From Chryseobacterium ginsenosidimutans (lineage in GTDB: Bacteria; Bacteroidota; Bacteroidia; Flavobacteriales; Weeksellaceae): a stretch of DNA of 64,000 nucleotides. Shown here piece by piece: positions 36,292 through 43,434 of this stretch. Both the position numbers and the translations under genes were made by a program. The notes under the pieces were generated by a model. It was given only the letters and a program-made list of their open reading frames with translations. It did not search any database and had not been told where the DNA came from. Positions within the stretch are counted from its first letter, which is position 1. The number at the start of each line of letters is the position of its first letter. The stretch spans positions 3,145,001 to 3,209,000 of the forward strand of contig NZ_JAUSXC010000001.1 of assembly GCF_030823405.1 (NCBI RefSeq). The letters are read 5' to 3'.

Positions 36292-37203
36292 TTAGGGTCT
36301 TTTTTCGAAATTTATAATGAGTCTAAATACTTCTTCAGCAAATTTTTGTCCCATATCGATATAACCAACACTGTTATAATGCCATGGATCGTTTCCATAA
36401 CCATAATTTTTAGTTGATCTTACAATTGCGGCGTTTTTATCATTCAGCACAAATTTCTCCTGAGCATATTGTACCAACTCTCCCATTTTCCAAACTCTGC
36501 CTGATTTATCTTTTCCCGAATCTGAGATTTTCCCGATCACAACAGGAAGATCATCAGATAACATTGCTGCTCTCATTTGATTCATTAAAATTTTCAAATG
36601 GTCGTAATAGCGATTCGCAATAGTTTCATCATAACTTGCATCACCTTCACCCTGCATCCAGAGGATTCCGGAAGGAACGATTATATCTTTCTTTCCATCT
36701 TTATCAATATCATTTTCGGATAAGGCATTTTTTACGGTTTTTAAAAAATTGTCGTATTGATTTAATCCGTTTGCACCGTTAAAGTCAGAATCCCAACATC
36801 CGAAATTTCCTTTTGCAAGACTGTCAATAGAAGTTCCTTCTCGTGCATATTTTATCAGAGCAATTTTGTCATCAGGAAAAAGTTCTTTCATTTTTTTAGC
36901 AAAAGACAATTCCAAACCGAACCTGTCTGAAAGTATGTTTGTTTTTCCATCAATTTTAAAACCTATCCCGTTTCCGGGTTTCAAAACGTCCCATTTTCCT
37001 GTTCCGCCATTTAGATCTCCATCCAGAACAGAATTTCCCTGAAAAATATATACATCTTTAAATGATTTTAAATCATTTGGAAGATCTTTATTATATCCGA
37101 AACCATTCATGTTGGATTGTCCTGCAAGAATGAAAACACGTATTTTTTGACTATAAAATAAAGCCGGAATTAATAAAAGAAAGAATATTTTAAAGTTTTT
37201 CAT
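36292..37203 (-). CDS. Secreted SGNH/sialate O-acetylesterase-like carbohydrate esterase
   Basis: The start was set at MKNFKIFFLLLIPALFYSQK, a signal peptide; the upstream 13 codons lack support. The protein of about 303 residues carries the family nucleophile motif FILAGQSNMNGFG, ILWMQGEGDASYDETI (the conserved WxQGExD element), and a late His region DPWHYNSVGYIDMG. This places it in the DUF303/SASA group that removes acetyl esters from sugars. The specific substrate (sialic acid, xylan, other) is unknown. It follows the YCF48-like gene by 51 nt and may be co-transcribed. Confidence 0.9.
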   Translation of the reverse strand: MKNFKIFFLLLIPALFYSQKIRVFILAGQSNMNGFGYNKDLPNDLKSFKDVYIFQGNSVLDGDLNGGTGKWDVLKPGNGIGFKIDGKTNILSDRFGLELSFAKKMKELFPDDKIALIKYAREGTSIDSLAKGNFGCWDSDFNGANGLNQYDNFLKTVKNALSENDIDKDGKKDIIVPSGILWMQGEGDASYDETIANRYYDHLKILMNQMRAAMLSDDLPVVIGKISDSGKDKSGRVWKMGELVQYAQEKFVLNDKNAAIVRSTKNYGYGNDPWHYNSVGYIDMGQKFAEEVFRLIINFEKRP

Positions 37204-37254
37204 ATGAAAAATTTGATCAAAATTAAATGTAGGAAAATTCAAATGAATAGTAAA

Positions 37255-38265
37255 TTAAAACTTCAATTTCATTACAGAAATTTTATCTTTTCCGGCAAAA
37301 ACAACTGTATTTTCATCCATCCATTTACATACAAAAAATCCTTTTTCATCTGAAATTTTCTTCCATGTTTTTCCAAAGTCTGAAGAATAACTGATGTGTT
37401 GGTCACCCACAGAAATAATTTCTTTTCCTTTAGAGTTCGGTTTAATTTTCACACACGTTGTATATCCTGCATTTTGCCCAGAAGCCTGCACTTGCCATGT
37501 TTCACCGCCATCATTTGTTGTTGCAATATTGTTGATATTTGCGGCCTGTTTGGTATAATCTCCGCCGACTGCAATACCGAATTTATCATCATAAAAATCT
37601 ATTGAATACATTCCCTGCGAAGATTCTCCCTGAATAAAAGGCGTGTTGAATATTTTGATTTCTTCACTTTTAAAATTCAATCTTAAAATTCGTGAAGATT
37701 TTCCGCCTGTGGCCACCCACAAATATTTTCTTGTTGAAGCGATATTGGTATTGCTTGCCGCAAATGCCGCTTCACCAGGATTTAATTTTATTTTATTTTC
37801 AAAAAAACTCCATTGGCCATCTTTGTACATAGTCAGCTTCAATCTATTATCATCTGTATCACTAAAAGCGAAAGCCAGTTTTTTATTGACAAAATGAAAA
37901 GCATCATAAAATGCAGCTTTACTCATATCAGTAAAAACACGTTGGTATTTTAAATTTTTTTTATCAATCTTAAAAAAATAAGCCGGACTTTCAATATTTA
38001 CAGCGTATAGAGAATCTTTATCTTGGGCCAACGTTCTGAATTGAAGCTTGTCTTCAGATAATTTAATTTGTTTCTGATCTTTGACATTCTTTACATTCAC
38101 AAATCCTAACTTTGAATCTGTTCCACTGTACCAGACTTTATCAGCATCAACTTCCAAAGCTCTGATGCTTATTTTATCATTAAGAATTGTCTCAAAACTT
38201 TCTATCTGCTGGGAAAATATAAAAACCCCTGAGAATGAAAATAAAAATGGTAAAAGCTTTTTCAT
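37255..38265 (-). CDS. Secreted YCF48/BNR-type beta-propeller protein
   Basis: This protein of about 336 residues starts at MKKLLPFLFSFSGVFIFSQQ (signal peptide); a GTG two codons earlier is less likely. Repeating propeller blades end in the Asp-box-like signatures TTNDGGETWQVQ and YSSDFGKTWKKIS. Other segments (VDADKVWYSGTDSKLGF, NTNIASTRKYLWVATGG) have the same blade pattern. Such proteins are often labelled oxidoreductase or photosystem assembly-like, but no enzymatic residues are evident. It probably forms a small unit with the acetylesterase gene. Confidence 0.85.
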   Translation of the reverse strand: MKKLLPFLFSFSGVFIFSQQIESFETILNDKISIRALEVDADKVWYSGTDSKLGFVNVKNVKDQKQIKLSEDKLQFRTLAQDKDSLYAVNIESPAYFFKIDKKNLKYQRVFTDMSKAAFYDAFHFVNKKLAFAFSDTDDNRLKLTMYKDGQWSFFENKIKLNPGEAAFAASNTNIASTRKYLWVATGGKSSRILRLNFKSEEIKIFNTPFIQGESSQGMYSIDFYDDKFGIAVGGDYTKQAANINNIATTNDGGETWQVQASGQNAGYTTCVKIKPNSKGKEIISVGDQHISYSSDFGKTWKKISDEKGFFVCKWMDENTVVFAGKDKISVMKLKF

Positions 38266-38277
38266 ATTCACAAAAAT

Positions 38278-38307
38278 AAAAAATCCACAGAATTCTGTGG
38301 ATTTTAT
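38278..38307 (-). terminator. Intrinsic terminator after the APC permease gene
   Basis: On the minus strand AATCCACAG-AATT-CTGTGGATT is followed by TTTTATTTTTG. It begins 24 nt after the permease stop and ends just before the next start at 38265. Confidence 0.82.
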
Positions 38308-38326
38308 TTGATTTATTTATTATTTT

Positions 38327-39853
38327 TTAATCTAAATCTGGTTTTTCCAAAGGCTCTTGTTCTGCCTTGAAAGTTTCTCCGTAACCTCCGTTCTGAAGTT
38401 TAGAGTTTCTTTTACTATAAAGGAAGTAAATTATAAATCCTATCAATAGCCAACCTAAAGAATACATCTGAGCCTCTTTACTTAGATTAATGATCAGATA
38501 AATATTAATTGCGATACCACAACAAGCAATTACCGGTAAAGCAGGAACTTTGAAATTTCTCTGTAAATTCGGTTCTTTTACTCTCAATACCCAAACTGCT
38601 ACACAAACCATTGTAAACGCAAATAATGTTCCGAAACTTGTCATGTGAGCAAGCTCATTAATTGGTGTTAAAGATGCAATAACTGAAATAACAATACCTA
38701 AAATAAGAAGGTTTTTTGTAGGAACTCCTGTTTCAGGATTTACTTTTGAGAATGTAGCAGGAATCAACCCGTCTTTAGACATTCCTAAGAAAATTCTTGA
38801 CTGTCCCATGATCATTACCATTAATACAGAAATTAAACCTACTGTTGCAGCAACTGTGATTATGTAACCAGCCCAAGCCTGACCGGCAATATCAAATGCA
38901 TAAGCTACAGGAGCTTTAATTGCATCAGGATATTTACCAAGCGGATTGAAGTCTGTATAATGCATCATCCCTGTTAAAACTAGAGATACCAATATATATA
39001 AAAGTGTACAGATTATCAATGAAGCGATAATCGCAAAAGGCACATCTTTTTTAGGGTTAATTGCTTCTCCTGCTTGTGTGGAAACGGCATCAAAACCAAC
39101 ATAGGCAAAGAAAATAGCCGAAGCCCCCGCAACAACACCACCAAAGCCATAAGCGTTATGTGAAACACCATTCTCAGTAATTACTGTCGCTTCAGGAATG
39201 AAAGGAGTCCAGTTTTCAGGGTTAATGAAAAATGCTCCTGCGATGATTACAAAAATAATTGCAGAAACTTTTAATACTACAATGAAATTATTTGCTTTTG
39301 CAGCTCCTTTAGTTCCTCTCAATAAAATTGAAATTACAAATAAAACAATACAAAATGCCGGCAAATTCATTGAAAAACCAGAGTTTCCGGCTGCAATATA
39401 GGTTTGTGGATCCATGGTGAGATAATCTGGAAGATGCAAACCAAACATTTTGAGGAGTTTACTGAAATATCCCGACCAGGAAACGGCGACCGTCATAGAT
39501 CCCATCGCATATTCCAAAATCAATCCCCATCCGATGATCCATGCGAAAATTTCACCTACAGTTCCATATGCATAAGCATAAGCAGAACCTTCAACGGGAA
39601 GAATAGAAGCAAACTCTGCATAACACAAAGCTGCAAACACACAGGCGATCCCTGCAATTACAAAAGAAAGCGCCAATGCAGGTCCTGCATTATAGTAAGC
39701 TCCCGTTCCTGTAAGTACAAAGATTCCGCCACCAATAATAGCTCCGATCCCAATGGCAGTAAGGCTCCATTTTCCTAAAACGCGTTTCAGCTGACTCTTT
39801 TTGATATCAGCTTCATAGGCGCTCATTGGTTTTTTAACCCAAATTTTAGACAT
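38327..39853 (-). CDS. APC-family amino acid permease (cationic amino acid transporter type)
   Basis: The 508-residue protein has 12 or more hydrophobic segments. It starts with a charged N-terminus (SQLKRVLGKWSLTAIGIGAIIGGGIFVLTG) containing the APC substrate-site GxGI motif. FAALCYAEFASILPVEGSAYAYAY and FFAYVGFDAVSTQAGEAINPKKDVP are the hallmarks of the CAT/YfnA branch. The likely substrates are neutral or cationic amino acids; this is a family-level statement. Monocistronic. Confidence 0.94.
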   Translation of the reverse strand: MSKIWVKKPMSAYEADIKKSQLKRVLGKWSLTAIGIGAIIGGGIFVLTGTGAYYNAGPALALSFVIAGIACVFAALCYAEFASILPVEGSAYAYAYGTVGEIFAWIIGWGLILEYAMGSMTVAVSWSGYFSKLLKMFGLHLPDYLTMDPQTYIAAGNSGFSMNLPAFCIVLFVISILLRGTKGAAKANNFIVVLKVSAIIFVIIAGAFFINPENWTPFIPEATVITENGVSHNAYGFGGVVAGASAIFFAYVGFDAVSTQAGEAINPKKDVPFAIIASLIICTLLYILVSLVLTGMMHYTDFNPLGKYPDAIKAPVAYAFDIAGQAWAGYIITVAATVGLISVLMVMIMGQSRIFLGMSKDGLIPATFSKVNPETGVPTKNLLILGIVISVIASLTPINELAHMTSFGTLFAFTMVCVAVWVLRVKEPNLQRNFKVPALPVIACCGIAINIYLIINLSKEAQMYSLGWLLIGFIIYFLYSKRNSKLQNGGYGETFKAEQEPLEKPDLD

Positions 39854-40005
39854 ATTTTATTATTTATTAAAGATTTACGAAAATATAAAAAATTTAGAAA
39901 CCTTAACGTTTATTAATAAACTTTCAACATTTATTTTAAACATTAAAACTTAAAATTCTGATTTCCATGTAAGTTAAGTTATTTTCAGGTATCTGATTTT
40001 TTGTT

Positions 40006-40013
40006 TATTTTTG
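40006..40013 (+). promoter_or_regulatory. Candidate -7 box for pnuC
   Basis: TATTTTTG matches TAnnTTTG and lies 5 nt before the ATG at 40019. This leaves no room for a 5' riboswitch and predicts a nearly leaderless mRNA. The -33 region is weak. Confidence 0.4.
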
Positions 40014-40018
40014 ATCGC

Positions 40019-40687
40019 ATGAATTTATACGATCTTTTCGTAAAACCTTACGAAAGCTATACAACGCTACAAATTTTCTTAGAATCGTTCGCTGCGGTCT
40101 TCGGAATTCTAAGTGTTTATTTTTCCATTAAAAAAAATATCTGGCTTTATCCTACAGGAATTGTTTCTACTTTAATATATGTTTACATTCTTTTCAATTT
40201 CGGATTGCTGGGGGATTGCATGATTAATGTTTATTATACCGTGATGAGTGTTTACGGATGGATTTTGTGGGCAAAAAGTTCTGAAGACCATATTCATGTT
40301 GATGTAATGTGGGCTACAAAAAAAGAATGGGTGTATGGAATTTTACTTTTTTTATTAAGTTTGATTCTAGTCACTGTAATTTATTATTATAAACCTTATA
40401 TTGATAATCAGTTTTCCATGGAAGGTACAAATCTCGGATTGTATCATCTCGATTGTGGAAATTGGCTGGATGTGGTGACCACTTCAATATTTTTAGTAGG
40501 TATGTGGTTTATGGCGAAAAGACGCATTGAGAACTGGATTTTCTGGATCATTGGAGATTTTATTTGTATGCCTATGATGATTTATAAAGGTCTAGGAATC
40601 ACTTCGGTTCAATATTTGGTATTTACTATAATGGCGATCCAGGGATACGTCAGTTGGAAAAAAAGTTTTAAGAAAAAAAGTTCATAA
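40019..40687 (+). CDS. pnuC: PnuC-family nicotinamide riboside (or related vitamin) transporter
   Basis: The 222-residue protein has seven to eight membrane segments. PnuC landmarks are LESFAAVFGILSVYFSIKKNIWLYPTG near 21-46 and LGDCMINVYYTVMSVYGWILW near 62-82. A second half follows with WLDVVTTSIFLVGMWFMAKRRIENWIFWIIGD. The family facilitates uptake of nicotinamide riboside, thiamine (PnuT) or riboflavin. No salvage kinase or TPP riboswitch is adjacent, so the substrate is not settled. The start at MNLYDLF was chosen over an in-frame ATG six codons upstream that overlaps the -7 box. Confidence 0.88.
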   Translation: MNLYDLFVKPYESYTTLQIFLESFAAVFGILSVYFSIKKNIWLYPTGIVSTLIYVYILFNFGLLGDCMINVYYTVMSVYGWILWAKSSEDHIHVDVMWATKKEWVYGILLFLLSLILVTVIYYYKPYIDNQFSMEGTNLGLYHLDCGNWLDVVTTSIFLVGMWFMAKRRIENWIFWIIGDFICMPMMIYKGLGITSVQYLVFTIMAIQGYVSWKKSFKKKSS

Positions 40688-40692
40688 AAGTC

Positions 40693-41337
40693 ATGAAAAA
40701 TTTATTAAAAATAGCATTTGGTATTATAGCTATCACAAGTCTGACAGCTTGTACCGTTTATTCAGATCCTTATGCAGACTCATACGGAGATCCTTACTAT
40801 GATAACGGAAGTTACTATGCACCTCAAGGATATTACGGAGGAGGCGGATATTGGGGAAATGACGGATATTATTACAGAAATAATATGAATTATTATTATG
40901 ATAACGGTATGCCGTATTATTATCAGAATTACAATAATTCCAGAAGGAAGGTGTATGTAGAAAGAAGATCCAGCGGAGAAACTACTTCACAGAGACCAAA
41001 CAACGGCTTCAGGGGTAATGGTTTCAATAACGGAAATTCAAACGGAGGTTTCAAACCTAATAATAATCAAAACAATCAAGGAAGCCAGAGACCGAACAAC
41101 GGTTTTAGAAATCAGCAGCAAACTACCCCAAAACCTCAAAATAATAGCGGAGGTTTCAGGAATAATTCATCAAACAATAGTAATTCTAATAGTGGATTCA
41201 GAAACAATTCCTCAAGCAACAGCAACAATTCGAACAGCGGCGGCTTTAGAAATAGTTCTCCTCAACCTCAACAGAGTTCGCCACAGCCACAGCAGACTTC
41301 TCCCCAACCAACGAGAAACGGAGGCGGATTTAGATAA
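40693..41337 (+). CDS. Tyr/Gly/Asn-rich lipoprotein with GFR repeats
   Basis: The 214-residue protein has a lipoprotein signal peptide ending in LTAC (Cys20). Residues 21-80 are extremely rich in Tyr, Gly, Asp and Asn (for example YYAPQGYYGGGGYWGNDGYY). Residues 100-214 are Asn/Ser/Gln/Pro low complexity with six GFR units (at about 105, 137, 154, 168, 184 and the C-terminal 212-214), mostly NGFR or GGFR. No fold is predicted. Such composition suits a surface adhesive or matrix-binding lipoprotein, but that is a guess. It follows pnuC by 5 nt and ends in a terminator. Confidence 0.85.
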   Translation: MKNLLKIAFGIIAITSLTACTVYSDPYADSYGDPYYDNGSYYAPQGYYGGGGYWGNDGYYYRNNMNYYYDNGMPYYYQNYNNSRRKVYVERRSSGETTSQRPNNGFRGNGFNNGNSNGGFKPNNNQNNQGSQRPNNGFRNQQQTTPKPQNNSGGFRNNSSNNSNSNSGFRNNSSSNSNNSNSGGFRNSSPQPQQSSPQPQQTSPQPTRNGGGFR

Positions 41338-41354
41338 AACGATTATAAATAAGG

Positions 41355-41385
41355 AAACGAACAGCTAACACTGTTCGTTTTTTGT
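41355..41385 (+). terminator. Intrinsic terminator after the GFR-repeat lipoprotein
   Basis: AACGAACAG/CTGTTCGTT arms with a 6-nt loop are followed by a T-tract, 18 nt after the stop codon. Confidence 0.88.
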
Positions 41386-41396
41386 TTTAATTATAG

Positions 41397-41404
41397 TAAT
41401 TTTG
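41397..41404 (+). promoter_or_regulatory. Candidate -7 box for dapF-mltG
   Basis: TAATTTTG matches TAnnTTTG, 40 nt before the dapF ATG and after the upstream terminator. The -33 element is not clear. Confidence 0.4.
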
Positions 41405-41444
41405 CCAGTTCAATTTTAGACAAGATATTAGATCAAAAATACAT

Positions 41445-42212
41445 ATGGAATTTTATAAATATCAAGGCACAGGAAATGATTTTGTAATGATTGATAATCG
41501 TGATCTTCAGTTTCCTAAAGAAAAAGACATTATCGAAAAATTGTGCGACAGACGCTTCGGAATCGGTGCGGATGGGCTTATTCTCCTGGAAAATGATGAC
41601 AATTATGATTTTAAAATGGTCTACTACAATTCTGACGGAGGAGAAAGTACGATGTGCGGAAACGGAGGAAGATGTCTGGTTGCCTTTGCTTTTTTTCTTG
41701 ATATTTTTGAATATAAATGCAGATTCATTGCCATTGATGGTGAACATGACGCAGAAATCCACAACGGAATCGTAAAATTAAAAATGATCGATGTAGAAAC
41801 CATTTCCAATGATGGAGAAGGCACAGTTATGAATACCGGTTCCCCACATTATGTAAAATACGTTGAAGATTTAGTGAATTACAATGTTTTCGCAGAAGGA
41901 AATGGCATCAGAAATTCGGAAAATTATAAAGAAAAAGGAATCAATGTGAATTTTGTAGAAAAAATTACAGATGATGAGATTTTCGTAAGAACCTATGAAC
42001 GAGGAGTTGAGAATGAAACTTTCAGTTGCGGAACGGGAGTTACGGCTTCGGCTTTAACTTTCCTGCAAAATAATAATCTAATCTCTGTAAAAGTTAAAAC
42101 TTTAGGGGGTAATCTTAGAGTTTATGCTGAAAAAAGCGGAGATTCTTTCCAAAATATTTGGCTTGAAGGTCCTGCAAGACAGGTTTTTAGAGGTAAAGTA
42201 GATCTTATTTAA
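41445..42212 (+). CDS. dapF: Diaminopimelate epimerase
   Basis: DapF converts LL- to meso-diaminopimelate for peptidoglycan and lysine. The 255 residues contain both catalytic cysteines in their motifs: C71 in GGESTMCGNGGRC and C195 in ENETFSCGTGVTASAL. MEFYKYQGTGNDFVMIDN at the start and RFGIGADGLIL near 37-47 are family signatures. mltG follows after 28 nt, giving a two-gene cell-wall unit. Confidence 0.97.
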   Translation: MEFYKYQGTGNDFVMIDNRDLQFPKEKDIIEKLCDRRFGIGADGLILLENDDNYDFKMVYYNSDGGESTMCGNGGRCLVAFAFFLDIFEYKCRFIAIDGEHDAEIHNGIVKLKMIDVETISNDGEGTVMNTGSPHYVKYVEDLVNYNVFAEGNGIRNSENYKEKGINVNFVEKITDDEIFVRTYERGVENETFSCGTGVTASALTFLQNNNLISVKVKTLGGNLRVYAEKSGDSFQNIWLEGPARQVFRGKVDLI

Positions 42213-42240
42213 AAACAAAAAACTTTTAATCGACATTTAA

Positions 42241-43266
42241 ATGAAAAAAGCTATTCTCATTATCATCCTACTTGTTGTTGCAGCGGGCGGATTTTTTGGT
42301 TTTAGATTTTATAAAAAATATTACGGAAACAACATTGAAAAAGACGGATATGTTTTGATTCCTCACAGTGCGAATTTTAAACAAATTCTGGATTCTGCGG
42401 CAAAATATGTCGATAATAAAGAATCTTTCGAAGCCGTTGCCAAAGAAAAAGATCTTGAAAAATATTTCAAAGCAGGACGTTATCATTTTCAGAAAGGATT
42501 AGGTAATGCTAACCTTATCAATATGATTAAGGCAGGAAATCAAAGTGAGAACAGCTTTAGAATTGGTGATTTTGGAGATATGTATCAGATGATCGGTAAG
42601 GTTTCTAAAAAAACAGAACTAGATTCTTTAAAATTCGTGAATGATCTCAACACTATTGCAACTGAAAAAGGTTATAATAATGCAGAAGATCTGAAAAAAT
42701 ATTTTTTCATTGATACTTATAATTTTTTCTGGACGGTAACTCCGAAAGAGTTTTTCAAAAAATTCGATGATCAGTACAATGAATTCTGGAACAATGAAAG
42801 AAAAGCAAAAGAGCAACAATCTGGATTAACGAGAGATCAGATTTATGCCCTGGCTTCTATCGTGTATAAAGAATCGGGTGGAAAGAAAGATGAAATGAAA
42901 ACGATTGCAGGATTGTACCTGAACCGTTACAGAAAAGGAATGAAGTTACAATCTGACCCGACGGTAATTTATGCAATTAATAAGCAGACTAATTTCAAGG
43001 AACAAATTAAAAGAGTTTTTTACAAACATCTGTCTACTCCATCGCCATACAACACGTATGCGAATAAAGGTATTCCTCCGGGGCCAATTTGTATCGTAGA
43101 TAAAAACTCTGTAGATGCCGTTTTAAATGCTGAAAAGAACGATTATATCTTTATGTGTGCAGATCCTGCAAGATTCGGATATCACAAATTTACGGCTAGT
43201 GCGGAACAGCATGCCATTAATGCAAAGGCGTATCAGGACTGGCTAAATTCCAAAAATATAAAATAG
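42241..43266 (+). CDS. mltG: Endolytic murein transglycosylase
   Basis: MltG cleaves nascent glycan strands at the inner membrane and limits their length. The 341-residue protein has one N-terminal membrane anchor (AILIIILLVVAAGGFFGF). It then has the YceG domain with YALASIVYKESG (the catalytic Glu is about residue 211), YLNRYRKGMKLQSDPTVIYA, and STPSPYNTYANKGIPPGPI. It lies in a unit with dapF. Confidence 0.95.
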   Translation: MKKAILIIILLVVAAGGFFGFRFYKKYYGNNIEKDGYVLIPHSANFKQILDSAAKYVDNKESFEAVAKEKDLEKYFKAGRYHFQKGLGNANLINMIKAGNQSENSFRIGDFGDMYQMIGKVSKKTELDSLKFVNDLNTIATEKGYNNAEDLKKYFFIDTYNFFWTVTPKEFFKKFDDQYNEFWNNERKAKEQQSGLTRDQIYALASIVYKESGGKKDEMKTIAGLYLNRYRKGMKLQSDPTVIYAINKQTNFKEQIKRVFYKHLSTPSPYNTYANKGIPPGPICIVDKNSVDAVLNAEKNDYIFMCADPARFGYHKFTASAEQHAINAKAYQDWLNSKNIK

Positions 43267-43434
43267 GAAATAAATTTAACTTTATTTTAACAATTTAATA
43301 ATTAACATTTAGCTTTTTAAAGCGACACATACATTACAAATAATAAATTAACCTTAATATTAAGAAATTAAACCAATTAACAATTTCGCAATATTAAGAA
43401 GAATCTTTCACGATTTTACATAAAAAGATACCTT

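Noticed and set aside
39960..40018. A TPP, FMN or NAD riboswitch upstream of pnuC
   Set aside because: The likely promoter is within 15 nt of the ATG, so there is no room for an aptamer.
40990..41320. CRISPR-like repeats in the Asn-rich lipoprotein
   Set aside because: The repeats encode in-frame GFR units of variable spacing; no constant repeat-spacer pattern.
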